Positions 35,063-43,194 of a stretch of DNA of 64,000 bases are shown here, piece by piece. Within the stretch, counting starts at the first letter, position 1, and every line of letters begins with the position of its first letter. The notes beneath the pieces were generated by a model. That model made no database searches, had not been told where the DNA came from, and worked only from the letters and a program-made list of their open reading frames with translations. A program made the position numbers and the translations under genes. Source of the DNA: Endozoicomonas gorgoniicola (GTDB lineage Bacteria; Pseudomonadota; Gammaproteobacteria; Pseudomonadales; Endozoicomonadaceae); NCBI RefSeq assembly GCF_025562715.2, contig NZ_JAPFCC010000001.1, positions 1,568,501-1,632,500 of the forward strand, given 5' to 3'.

Positions 35063-35926
35063 ATGCATGAAGAGCAATACATACCACCAAAGATTTGGAA
35101 AAACGAAACAGGCAGTGGTAATCAGTGGGCAAACATCAACCAGCCGACTTCAGGCGCAAGGTTTGAAAGAGAGTTACCGGTAGGGGAACATCCTTTTCAG
35201 CTTTATTCACTGGCGACCCCTAACGGCCAGAAAGTCACCATTTTATTTGAAGAGTTGCTGGCACTGGGAATCAGAGAAGCCGAGTATGACGCCCACCTGA
35301 TCCGGATCGGTGAGTCAGATCAGTTTTCATCGGGCTTCGTGGGTGTAAATCCTAATTCAAAAATTCCAGCCCTTATCGACAGGTCAGGGAATAAGCCTGT
35401 CAACGTTTTTGAATCCGCTTCAATACTGGTTCACCTGGCCGAGAAGTTCGGTCAGTTCCTGCCTGAAGAGGGCGCTGCAAGAACTCAAACCTTTAACTGG
35501 TTGTTCTGGGCTCAGGGATCAGCTCCCTTCCTTGGCGGTGGTTTTGGGCATTTTTATGTTTACGCGGATGAAAAACAAGAATACCCAATCAATCGTTTTG
35601 CAATGGAGGCAAAACGTCAGCTGGACGTTTTAGACAGGCAACTGGCTAACAATACCTTTGTGGCGGGTGAAGAATACAGCATTGCTGATATGGCGATCTG
35701 GCCCTGGTACGGAAACCTTGTTCTTGGCAGGTTGTACGATGCCGCGGAATTTCTGCAAGTCCACACTTATGAGCATGTTGTACGCTGGGCCAGGCAAATC
35801 GAATCCCGTAAGGCAGTCCAGCGTGGGCGAATCGTCAATCGGTCATTTGGTGAAGAATGGGAACAATTACCGGAACGCCATAATGCTGAAGACATTGACA
35901 GGGTGTTAGGGGGGACAGAGGTTTAG
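35063..35926 (+). CDS. yghU: Glutathione-dependent disulfide-bond oxidoreductase YghU
   Basis: A 287-residue cytosolic glutathione-transferase-fold protein, the same length as E. coli YghU (288). The N-terminal extension YIPPKIWKNETGSGNQWANINQPTSGARFERELPVGEHPFQLYSLATPNGQKVTI is diagnostic of the Nu class, with the thioredoxin-like domain next and the all-helical domain after residue 140. Nu-class enzymes bind two glutathione molecules and reduce disulfides or peroxides. Its stop codon abuts an IS1595-type fragment at 35927, so the gene end may mark an old rearrangement, but the C-terminus looks complete. Confidence 0.92.
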   Translation: MHEEQYIPPKIWKNETGSGNQWANINQPTSGARFERELPVGEHPFQLYSLATPNGQKVTILFEELLALGIREAEYDAHLIRIGESDQFSSGFVGVNPNSKIPALIDRSGNKPVNVFESASILVHLAEKFGQFLPEEGAARTQTFNWLFWAQGSAPFLGGGFGHFYVYADEKQEYPINRFAMEAKRQLDVLDRQLANNTFVAGEEYSIADMAIWPWYGNLVLGRLYDAAEFLQVHTYEHVVRWARQIESRKAVQRGRIVNRSFGEEWEQLPERHNAEDIDRVLGGTEV

Positions 35927-36062
35927 GATGACCTTTATGGCCTGCAACTGTGTAAACCTCATCGCATTCTACCTCGCCGGCCAGAATTACATCCGGTTGC
36001 TTATCACACACGGCTTCTCTGAGTTGACGGGTCACATACTTGTTGTTATCCGTCTTGTGCAA
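35927..36062 (-). pseudogene. IS1595-type transposase fragment
   Basis: Reads NNKYVTRQLREAVCDKQPDVILAGEVECDEVYTVAGHKGHP on the minus strand, the region of the first catalytic Asp (CDEVY) in IS1595/ISXO2-family transposases. Only about 45 codons remain, cut off on one side by yghU and on the other by the LysR gene. No inverted repeats are visible. Confidence 0.8.
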
Positions 36063-36945
36063 AGGCTCGCTTGAGCAGTTCTAGCACCCATAGGTGCAAC
36101 GGGTGATAATGAGATCTTGGGTGCCATGCCGCAATGACCTCAAAGTGTGGGGGGCGTACCCGGGTGTTGAGCGGTTTGACTTTGGGGTGGGGTAATAGGC
36201 GAGAGGGCAAAAAAGCCACGCAGCCTGTGCTTGCTATTACATCCGGCGCTGCGGCAAAGCTGGGAACGGACATAACGATATTGCGTTTATAGCCCTGCTC
36301 GGCAAACCAATCATCTGCCGAGCCTTTAAGATTGGCCCGGGAGGGAGAGATGACCAGTTGTGGTAAAGCGGCGATATCGCTCACACTCAGATTTTGTTGC
36401 TGGAGTGGGGAGTCCTTAGCGGCAACGCACACATGGTGCTCTTCAAACAGCAATAAATTGTGGCAGCTTTGCGGTGTGAAGGCAGGAAAGCTGAGCGCCA
36501 GGTCTAGCTCGCCTGTGGCCAGCTGGCTGTGCAGGTTATCCCACTCAAAATCCCGCACCAGAATTTTAAGCTCGGGTGCCTGCTCCCGCATGTGCGCGAG
36601 CAATGGGGGGAGGACCACTTGTACCGCGTAGTCGTTGGCTGAGATTGTGTATCTTCCCGTGAGCTTTCCCGGTTCAAATTCCTGCGGCGCGATGAGCTCG
36701 TCCACTTCTTCGAGGATGTGATTGATTTTACTTTGCAAAGACTCTGCAAATGGGGTGGGTGTCATGCCATTGCTGGTGCGCAAAAACAACCTGTCATTGA
36801 ATATGTCTCTGAGCTTTCTCACTCTTTCGCTCACCGCTTGCTGCGTCAAACCCATTTGCCCGGCAACGCGAGAAATGTTGCGTTCTTTAAGCAGGGCCTG
36901 CATCACTCTGAGTTGTGTCAGGTCCAATCTATCAATACGACTCAT
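36046..36945 (-). CDS. LysR-family transcriptional regulator, divergent from the OYE gene
   Basis: A 299-residue regulator. Winged helix-turn-helix at residues 1-65 (LTQLRVMQALLKERNISRVAGQMGLTQQAVSERVRKLRDIF) and a PBP2-type effector domain afterwards. The ATG at 36945 (MSRIDRLDL) is preferred over 36966 on family pattern. It is transcribed away from the ene-reductase gene across a 119-bp gap, the usual arrangement for a LysR activator and its target. Its stop codon lies inside the IS1595 fragment, so the last few residues may derive from that insertion. The inducer is unknown. Confidence 0.88.
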   Translation of the reverse strand: MSRIDRLDLTQLRVMQALLKERNISRVAGQMGLTQQAVSERVRKLRDIFNDRLFLRTSNGMTPTPFAESLQSKINHILEEVDELIAPQEFEPGKLTGRYTISANDYAVQVVLPPLLAHMREQAPELKILVRDFEWDNLHSQLATGELDLALSFPAFTPQSCHNLLLFEEHHVCVAAKDSPLQQQNLSVSDIAALPQLVISPSRANLKGSADDWFAEQGYKRNIVMSVPSFAAAPDVIASTGCVAFLPSRLLPHPKVKPLNTRVRPPHFEVIAAWHPRSHYHPLHLWVLELLKRAFAQDG

Positions 36946-37064
36946 ATTTGTATCTTTCACAAGCAAGCTTTGTTTTTCATTGTATCAGTATGGGTATAGG
37001 TTTAGCGCAAATCTTTTACGTCGCGTTGAAAGCGATAGTACCGACCTATTAACAGGAAAAAACA

Positions 37065-38183
37065 ATGCAACACAGTACTCTATTTAGTCCGCTTAAGCTC
37101 GGACCCTACCAGTTAAAAAACCGTATCGCCTTGCCGCCATTGACGCGCTCTCGCAGCAGCCAGCCCGGTGATATCCCCAATGCTTTGATGGCGCACTACT
37201 ACGCCCAGCGCACTGGCGCTGGCTTTATGGTTACAGAGGGCACCCAAATTGAGCCAAGAGGCCAGGGTTATGCCTGGACACCGGGCATTTACTCCAAAGC
37301 GCAAATTCAGGGCTGGAAGAAAGTCACCCAGGCTGTGCATAACAAAGGAGGTATTATCTTTGCCCAGCTGTGGCATGTGGGAAGGGTATCACATACGAGC
37401 TTACAGCCAGATAACGGGGCACCCGTAGCGCCTTCGGCTATCGCTGCCGATGCGGTGAAAGTGTTTGTTGAAACTGGACCCGGAGAAGGTGGATTAGCTG
37501 AACCTAGTATGCCCAGGGCGCTGAGTACACAAGAAGTCAAGGAGCTGGTGGCGCTTTATGCACAGGCTGCGCGCAATGCGCTGGAGGCTGGATTTGATGG
37601 AGTTGAGTTGCACTGTGCTAATGGCTATCTGGTCAATCAGTTTATTTCTGAGCACACCAATCAGCGCGAGGATGAGTACGGCGGTTCACTGGAAAATAGA
37701 CTGCGTTTTTTAAAAGAAATTGTTACCGCTGTGGCTGAGGTCGTTGGCCCCCAGCGCATGGGCGTGCGCTTTGCCCCTTTATTTGAAAGTACCAATGAAG
37801 ACAGAGTGTACCTGGGTTTAGTGGAAAGCGACCCTCACCACACCTATCTAGAGGCCATTCGCGTCTTACAACAGGCGGGAATCGCTTACTTATCCCTGGC
37901 GGAAGCCGATTGGGAGCAAGCGCCGGATTTACCCCAGGACTTCTATAACGATGTGCGCCAGGCGTTTAGTGGCCGCATCATGTACGCCGGTAAATATACC
38001 CCGGAAAAAGCCACAAAACTACTGGCCGAAGGCCATGGTGATATGTTCGGTTTTGGACGTCCTTTTATTGCCAATCCGGATTTGCCTCAGCGCATTGCAC
38101 AGGCATGGCCGCTCAATGAAGTCGATCCTATGACCATGTATGGTGGCACGGAAAAAGGCTATACGGATTACCCTTGCTATTAG
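37065..38183 (+). CDS. Old Yellow Enzyme family ene-reductase (NemA-like)
   Basis: A 372-residue FMN-binding (alpha/beta)8 barrel. Motifs: LFSPLKLGPYQLKNRIALPPLTRSRS, EGTQIEPRGQGY, AQLWHVGRVSH, the substrate-binding pair in FDGVELHCANGYLVNQF (His and Asn), and GFGRPFIANPDLPQRI at the phosphate end. The family reduces electrophilic alkenes, nitro compounds and N-ethylmaleimide with NAD(P)H. Here it sits with a divergent LysR gene next to an IS1595 fragment. The pair reads as a detoxification cassette that may have been acquired; its codon choice looks somewhat richer in GCG/CGC than its neighbours by eye. Confidence 0.93.
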   Translation: MQHSTLFSPLKLGPYQLKNRIALPPLTRSRSSQPGDIPNALMAHYYAQRTGAGFMVTEGTQIEPRGQGYAWTPGIYSKAQIQGWKKVTQAVHNKGGIIFAQLWHVGRVSHTSLQPDNGAPVAPSAIAADAVKVFVETGPGEGGLAEPSMPRALSTQEVKELVALYAQAARNALEAGFDGVELHCANGYLVNQFISEHTNQREDEYGGSLENRLRFLKEIVTAVAEVVGPQRMGVRFAPLFESTNEDRVYLGLVESDPHHTYLEAIRVLQQAGIAYLSLAEADWEQAPDLPQDFYNDVRQAFSGRIMYAGKYTPEKATKLLAEGHGDMFGFGRPFIANPDLPQRIAQAWPLNEVDPMTMYGGTEKGYTDYPCY

Positions 38184-38509
38184 ATTGTATTATCAGACAA
38201 TGATTGGGTCTCTTCCGGGCGACTGCCCACACCAATAGAGCCCGGGTATAAGGGGTGATCTTCAGAGAATACCCCTTTGTCTCCTTGGGTGGCTAAGACC
38301 CGGCACCGGCTGGGACTCACCAACTCATAGATGTCCCTGCTGGCTTCGCGTTCACTATGACCTGATAGCAGGGCAAACTTAAGCAGTTGGGAACCCCATC
38401 TACCCCTATTTCCTTTTAAATCATCCTGTGTGAGCTTCATAGGCAACAGGTGTTCGACACTGTTGCCTTTGGGTAGCAAATGAACCGCACCCGAAGCCTT
38501 CTTGATCAT
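38180..38509 (-). pseudogene. Possible remnant of a thiamine-diphosphate enzyme
   Basis: A 109-codon open frame with RDIYELVSPSRCRVLATQGDKGVFSEDHPLYPGSIGVG, which resembles the central-domain segment (KGVFPEDHPLYLG) of acetolactate synthase/benzoylformate decarboxylase-type enzymes. No other part of such an enzyme is present. It overlaps the end of the OYE gene by 4 nt. It is probably a non-functional fragment; it could also be an unrelated short gene. Confidence 0.4.
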
Positions 38510-38522
38510 TAGGGGGATCTAA

Positions 38523-39488
38523 CTAACCTCCTGTGACCATCAGCTCTGGATTTTCAATAAATACTTTTAATCGCTTCTTCTCATACTGGCTAAAACCAGA
38601 TTCTTCCAGCTCAGCTATTAAAAGGGTTTTCTGTAACTTATCAAGACCCGGATCAGACAAAATACGTTCTTTTTTGACCACAAACGCCTGAACACGCTTC
38701 TGCCAGTCGGTTTGATTCTTCCAGGCCTTAATCATTCGCCCTGCTATTTCATCACCAAACTCTGCGGCGAGCAGGTTGTACTGATTGCCCTGGGGCAGTT
38801 GCCTGATGCTTCGGCTCCGTATTAGGTCAAGACTGGGCTGCAGCCCCTCTTTTTCTGGTTCTGACAGATTGGCAAAGTGCTGCTCCAGACGCTGTTCTTT
38901 CTGTTCGCGGGTAAGTTGACTATTCTGTCTGATCGCCAGTCGGTTCAGGGCGGCTTCATCAAATTGCCGTTCATCGGCAAAAAGAAACTGATACTCCGTG
39001 CTACCGAACCAACGCCAGCGAAGTTCATCCAGCAATAATAATCTGCGTTGGGCAGCTTCAACTAAAGACCCCTGAGGAATCGGCGTCTCGGCTTCCAACC
39101 TGAGTAGATCATGCTTGTATTGAACATAACGTGAAAATAGATCAGCAGCCTGCTTCTGCCCTAAAACCGTTAACTCTGTCTGTAGCAGATAAGTCTTATA
39201 AGCTGTCTCAAGCAGAGCTTTATTTTCAGTTTTCTGCAAGGCAATAAAATGATCAAAATGATCTTTGATGCCTTTATAAAGTATGAAGTCTTTACCTGAG
39301 TTTAGTTTTAACATCGCTGCTTCGGACTGAGGCTTAGAGTTCTGTTTCAATCGCTGTTCGATTGGTGTTTCTTTCACTTCAGGCTTTGGCTCCAAAGTAT
39401 TCTTTTCATTTACATGGCCATTCAACAGCACGCAAATACAGACTACTGGTAATATCAGGCTAAAAACTACTGCATAGCGTTTCAACAC
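38523..39488 (-). CDS. lifO: Lipase-specific foldase (Lif/LipB/LifO)
   Basis: A 321-residue protein anchored by one N-terminal helix (YAVVFSLILPVVCICVLLNG), with a variable linker and a helical periplasmic domain. The family motif RxxFDY(F/C)LSAxGE is seen in degenerate form as KDHFDHFIALQKTENKALL. LRWRWFGSTEYQFLFADER and LAAEFGDEIAGRMIKAW are also typical. It folds the partner lipase in the periplasm before type II secretion. The start codon is a GTG directly after the lipase stop, so the two are translationally coupled. Confidence 0.85.
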   Translation of the reverse strand: MLKRYAVVFSLILPVVCICVLLNGHVNEKNTLEPKPEVKETPIEQRLKQNSKPQSEAAMLKLNSGKDFILYKGIKDHFDHFIALQKTENKALLETAYKTYLLQTELTVLGQKQAADLFSRYVQYKHDLLRLEAETPIPQGSLVEAAQRRLLLLDELRWRWFGSTEYQFLFADERQFDEAALNRLAIRQNSQLTREQKEQRLEQHFANLSEPEKEGLQPSLDLIRSRSIRQLPQGNQYNLLAAEFGDEIAGRMIKAWKNQTDWQKRVQAFVVKKERILSDPGLDKLQKTLLIAELEESGFSQYEKKRLKVFIENPELMVTGG

Positions 39489-40424
39489 TTATAACCCCAG
39501 CTTTTTTAGACGGTTAGCATGGGTAATAAAGAGATTGACTGGATCAGTTTCAAACAGGTGTGACAAACCAAATAACTGGTTAACCTCATCCAGATGATTC
39601 ATGCGGTAATTGCTTTTTATGACATAACCAAGGTGCGAGCTGCAGGAAGACACCAGCCCGTCGTTTTCTTCGCCGAAAACCAGACCTGTAGCCACAAGAA
39701 AGGGATCAGATACATCAAAGATGTTGGTGGAAGTTGAGCCTCCACTCCAGGAAAAGTAGTAGACCCCATTACCTGCCAGCATGTCACCATCTTTACCGCA
39801 ATAGGTGCTCGGTATACCTTCTGGATAACGTTGATTGAACTGAATGGTTTTTTCTGTGGTGAGTGCTTCTGTGGCTGCCAGTATATCGGTTGGCAATTTC
39901 GACACACCCGAACCAGATAATAGCTCAATAAGGTTGGCAAGGTTGTTCACGGTTGCGGCTGCAAGCCCCTCAAACGCCGTTCCTTTTTTGATGTGTTTAC
40001 GAATCAGGTCGGCTACAGAACTACCCCAATTAACACCGCCAACCGAAGAAACTGAGGCAACCTTATCCGGCGATACACTGGCTGCATAGCGAATCGTTGG
40101 CCCACCATGACTGTGACCAATCAGGTTAACTTTCTCCGCTCCCGAGTGGGCTAGCACTTCATCAATATAATTCAGAAGCTGCTCACCTCGTACTTCAGTT
40201 GAATTGGCAGGAGAAACGGTTGCTGTGTAGACTCTGGCTCCATGAGAACTTAGCTTGCTGGGAATTTTATAGAAGTAATCAACCCACAGAAGTTCATCAA
40301 AGCCAAACAGGCCATGAACAAGTACAATTGGATATTGGGTTTTTGCGTAAGAGCTGGCACTGGAAGTTGAAACCTGAAGTGCAAACGAAAGTACGCAGAA
40401 TAACGTCAGGATATTTCTTTTCAT
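39489..40424 (-). CDS. lipA: Secreted triacylglycerol lipase, family I.1/I.2
   Basis: A 311-residue alpha/beta hydrolase with signal peptide (MKRNILTLFCVLSFALQVSTSSAS). VLVHGLFGFDELLWVDYFY holds the oxyanion region. Nucleophile Ser105 lies in GHSHGG; Asp255 (NDGLVS) and His277 (MNHLDEV) complete the triad. Cys209 and Cys261 are placed for the known disulfide, and Asp residues near the end for calcium. The ATG at 40424 is preceded by AGAGAAA; a longer frame from 40523 lacks sense as a leader. It is co-transcribed with its foldase. Secretion by a type II system is expected from the family. Confidence 0.92.
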   Translation of the reverse strand: MKRNILTLFCVLSFALQVSTSSASSYAKTQYPIVLVHGLFGFDELLWVDYFYKIPSKLSSHGARVYTATVSPANSTEVRGEQLLNYIDEVLAHSGAEKVNLIGHSHGGPTIRYAASVSPDKVASVSSVGGVNWGSSVADLIRKHIKKGTAFEGLAAATVNNLANLIELLSGSGVSKLPTDILAATEALTTEKTIQFNQRYPEGIPSTYCGKDGDMLAGNGVYYFSWSGGSTSTNIFDVSDPFLVATGLVFGEENDGLVSSCSSHLGYVIKSNYRMNHLDEVNQLFGLSHLFETDPVNLFITHANRLKKLGL

Positions 40425-40763
40425 AACTTTCTCTTTGTTATTTTTATCGTAGAAATCGGTGTGATGATAACCAAAAGTACTTACATTGGCTATAACTCCT
40501 AACCCGGATAATTTACAAGACAAAGGTCAACCAGAAAGGCGACAGTCCCCGCTTATTGGCGTTTAAAGTGGTTGAGTACAAAGACTGAATCAAGCTGCAT
40601 TTACCTCGCAGTTATCCATTGAAGAGCCATTGAAGGGGCTTTTGCAGCATATAACAGATATCTTTTACAAGGTCGCTGCCTCGACCGGGATAGCCATCTG
40701 CACGAACTCCACCAGAGCAACTACAACTGAAAAAGTGTTCAGGCGTTCTGTTGTTATGAAAAA
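40425..40763. other. Intergenic stretch upstream of lipA
   Basis: About 340 bp. It holds the lipase promoter near its left end and otherwise no recognisable gene; possible remnants of coding sequence around 40560-40760 show no identifiable similarity. Confidence 0.35.
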
Positions 40764-40805
40764 TTGACATCCTCTCTCTGCGATCTGGCAGGGAGAGGAT
40801 GTCAA
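40764..40805. repeat. Long palindrome resembling an IS605-type right end
   Basis: Left arm TTGACATCCTCTCTCTGC, 6-nt loop GATCTG, right arm GCAGGGAGAGGATGTCAA: 18 bp with a single T-G pair. The ending GGAGAGGATGTCAA resembles the right-end stem of some IS200/IS605 TnpB elements. It lies 21 bp downstream of the fRMsr gene and may also terminate it. Confidence 0.55.
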
Positions 40806-40825
40806 ATGCACAGATATGCCTTTAA

Positions 40826-41311
40826 TCAGAGGCATTTTTCCAGAATGCGCATAAGCTGCTCAAGGTATTGCTGATCAACCTCGTCAAAGTCATTTAGCTG
40901 GTTACTGTCGACATCCAGCACCAGTGCGACTTTACCCTCTTTAAAGGCAGGTAGAACAATCTCTGACTTTGAATCGCTACTGCAGGCGATATGACCAGAA
41001 AAGGCTTCAACATCGGGTACCAGAATGGTTTCAGCCCGTTCAAAAGCTGCACCACAAACGCCGCGACCCTTCGGAATTCGAGTACAGGCGATCGGGCCCT
41101 GGAATGGCCCTAGCACCAGCATGTCCGGTGTACGGGCAATGTAAAAGCCAACCCAGAAAAAGCCCATCGCCTGACGCAGTGCGGCGGCCACATTCGCCAG
41201 ATTGGCTGTGACATCATCTTCATAGCTGATTAGCGCTTCGATCTGCGGGATCAGCTCTGCATATTTGTCCTGTTTCGGAGCGGCGGGGTCAAAAAATAAC
41301 TGTTCGGCCAT
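40826..41311 (-). CDS. msrC: Free methionine-(R)-sulfoxide reductase (GAF domain)
   Basis: A 161-residue single GAF-domain enzyme (fRMsr, E. coli MsrC/YebR). It reduces free methionine-R-sulfoxide using thioredoxin. The catalytic and resolving cysteines are visible in ACTRIPKGRGVCGAAF and HIACSSDSKSEIVLP, and FWVGFYIA is the family's opening strand. Length matches E. coli (165). It is a monocistron, ended by the large palindrome at 40764-40805. Confidence 0.92.
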   Translation of the reverse strand: MAEQLFFDPAAPKQDKYAELIPQIEALISYEDDVTANLANVAAALRQAMGFFWVGFYIARTPDMLVLGPFQGPIACTRIPKGRGVCGAAFERAETILVPDVEAFSGHIACSSDSKSEIVLPAFKEGKVALVLDVDSNQLNDFDEVDQQYLEQLMRILEKCL

Positions 41312-41695
41312 TGCAGTGTCCTAAAGCTGGTAGCAGAGAATAAAAATCAGCGACACAGCATAGTCAGTGTTGTGGGCAGGAGCAAGCCGGAGTCTTCTCC
41401 ACTCAACTGCATACATTGATCGAAACACTGGCGCAAACCCGCTTCTTTAGAGGCGGGTCTAGCCAGCGCAAGGCGCTAGCCTTGCTGTGACGATCGTTTA
41501 GAAGTCTTAACGAATTTTCTGAAAGTGGCACTCCATTTGCGGGCAGGTTTCTGAAAAGATCTCACGAAGTTGATCGGTCATTTCCCTCGTAAATACGTTC
41601 CGGCGATGCTTTGCTGAAAATACCAGTGCTGCCTGAATGGTTTTTAGCGCCTGGCTGCACTAGCATAAAAGGCATTCAACATAACAGGCACTGCA
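41312..41695. other. Probable left-end region of the TnpB element
   Basis: 384 bp without a protein gene. A hairpin ACCCGC / GCGGGT with CTTTAG in its loop side lies at about 41437-41458 and is followed by a second stem near 41464-41490. TTGAT occurs at 41416-41420, just outside. This is the kind of subterminal structure expected at an IS605 left end. Confidence 0.45.
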
Positions 41696-43078
41696 ATGCT
41701 TCAGGGCATCCGATTAAAAGCCAATCCAACAGACCAGCAAAAGCTGATCCTGTCTCAGTGGATGGGTTGCGCCCGGTTTATCTGGAATGCCAAGTGTGAC
41801 GAACATCGCTATTACAGCGCCTACGCAAGAAAATATTGCCCTGTCGGGACATTTGCGCCGGTTGACACTAAGGCCGCTCAATTTAAAAGCAGAGAGCTTT
41901 CTCCCTGGCTCTATAGCTGTCCCAGCCAGATAATCAGAAATTCAGCTACCCACTGGTATCAGACCTTCCAGAAGCACATGAAAGGGTTGTGCGGCAAACC
42001 AAAAAGGAAGCCAAAGACAGACAAGGGCAGCATTTACCTCACAAAAGAATTGTTCCGGTTCGATGTCTGTGAAGACGGCGTAACCCGCTTGTTTATAGGC
42101 ACAAAGACCAACAATATCGGTTATCTGTCGTTCAAGTCCCACGGTGCATTCAACGAGCCAAAGTCTCTTTACATCAGGAAAGAGATTGGTCGGTACTTCG
42201 TTTCTTTCTGCTATGACGATGGATCGGAAGAACCCGCAACAGAAAAGGAACACCTGGAGTACCTGAAAGGCGCTTCTAAAGAATGGCTGGAAGAGTATGT
42301 CATTGGCGTGGATCGTGGTGTTGCCATACCAGTGCATACCGGCGTGGAGGCTTACAATTTCACGGAGAATCAGAAAAAGAGCATAGATAAGCGCAAGCGG
42401 TACGTTGAAAAACTGCAACGTCGTCTGTCTCGCCAAACCACAGGCTCTAACCGCAGGCAAAAGACAAAAAACCGGATAGCCCGTCAACATAAGAAAGTTG
42501 CCAATATCCGGCAGGACTTCTGCCACAAAACCAGTCGGAAGATGGTCGATAGCAAGGTTAAGGTCATCATTTTCGAGGACCTGAAAACCTCGAAGATGAC
42601 TCGCAAGCCAAAGGCTAAGAAAGACAGAAGCGGCAAATTCATATCCAACAAAGCAAAACAGAAAGCCGGTCTGAACAAAGCCATTCTCAACGTAGGCTGG
42701 CACTATCTGGAAACCTACACCCGCTACAAAGCGGCGAAGGCAGGTAAGGCAGTATTCAAAGTACCTGCATATTATACGAGTCAAGAGTGTGCGGAATGCG
42801 ACTACACTCACCCCGACAACCGTAAGACACAGGCATTGTTTTCTTGCGGTAGCTGCGGACACGTTGACAACGCTGACCGAAACGCCAGCATCGTAACTAA
42901 GAAACGAGCAATTAATTTACTTTTAGACTCCGGAACAGAGTTGGTTGGCAAGGGTATTCCTGTGCTGACTAAAGGACGTGGAGCCATTTGTAAGACGGGA
43001 AAGTGCAAGCACTCTCCCGCATCTGGCAGCGAAACGTCAAAAAAGAAAAGAACAGTTGCTACTGCGGTAGCTGCTTAG
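41696..43078 (+). CDS. tnpB: TnpB RNA-guided nuclease of an IS605-type element
   Basis: A 460-residue protein, somewhat longer than the usual 370-410. N-terminal helix-turn-helix/WED part (LKANPTDQQKLILSQWMGCARFIWNAK), RuvC-like catalytic acids Asp206 (VIGVDRGV), Glu294 (IIFEDLK) and Asp394 (DNADRNAS), and a zinc ribbon Cys365, Cys368, Cys384, Cys387. All catalytic residues are present, so it may be active. TnpB proteins use an omega-RNA from the element's right end to cut DNA next to a TAM. The Lys-rich tail after residue 410 is extra. No TnpA transposase accompanies it. Confidence 0.92.
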   Translation: MLQGIRLKANPTDQQKLILSQWMGCARFIWNAKCDEHRYYSAYARKYCPVGTFAPVDTKAAQFKSRELSPWLYSCPSQIIRNSATHWYQTFQKHMKGLCGKPKRKPKTDKGSIYLTKELFRFDVCEDGVTRLFIGTKTNNIGYLSFKSHGAFNEPKSLYIRKEIGRYFVSFCYDDGSEEPATEKEHLEYLKGASKEWLEEYVIGVDRGVAIPVHTGVEAYNFTENQKKSIDKRKRYVEKLQRRLSRQTTGSNRRQKTKNRIARQHKKVANIRQDFCHKTSRKMVDSKVKVIIFEDLKTSKMTRKPKAKKDRSGKFISNKAKQKAGLNKAILNVGWHYLETYTRYKAAKAGKAVFKVPAYYTSQECAECDYTHPDNRKTQALFSCGSCGHVDNADRNASIVTKKRAINLLLDSGTELVGKGIPVLTKGRGAICKTGKCKHSPASGSETSKKKRTVATAVAA

Positions 43079-43087
43079 TATTGGAAG

Positions 43088-43115
43088 CTCGCTCCTTCAG
43101 GGGCGAGTAGTTCAC
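43088..43115 (+). ncRNA. Putative omega-RNA 3' scaffold end of the TnpB element
   Basis: Hairpin CTCGCTCC / GGGGCGAG with a TTCA loop, then TAGTTCAC. In TnpB systems the guide begins just after the right-end motif, so the guide would start at 43116 (AGGGATATAAAACAATG). The scaffold would extend back into the tnpB 3' end. Inferred from known IS605-type organisation. Confidence 0.45.
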
Positions 43116-43156
43116 AGGGATATAAAACAATGTTCTTCTAACCATTGGCGAATTTT

Positions 43157-43188
43157 AATGCCCGGGGTTATCAGTTTTCCCGGGCATT
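43157..43188. terminator. Hairpin downstream of the M16 protease gene
   Basis: Perfect 10-bp inverted repeat AATGCCCGGG / CCCGGGCATT with a 12-nt loop, 7 bases beyond the protease stop codon. There is no clear T-run on the minus strand. Confidence 0.6.
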
Positions 43189-43194
43189 AGTCAG

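Larger units (their letters stand above)
41421..43115 (+). mobile_element. TnpB-only IS200/IS605-type element (boundaries tentative)
   Basis: It contains tnpB and no tnpA. The proposed left boundary follows TTGAT at 41416-41420 (the target/TAM of ISDra2-like elements). The proposed right boundary is the TTCAC at 43111-43115 after an 8-bp hairpin (43088-43107). About 1.7 kb is typical for such non-autonomous elements. The right boundary is better supported than the left. Confidence 0.55.

Noticed and set aside
41437..41490. CRISPR-like repeat or tRNA in the hairpin region before tnpB
   Set aside because: There is only one copy of each stem and no spacer periodicity or cloverleaf; it fits an IS605 left end better.
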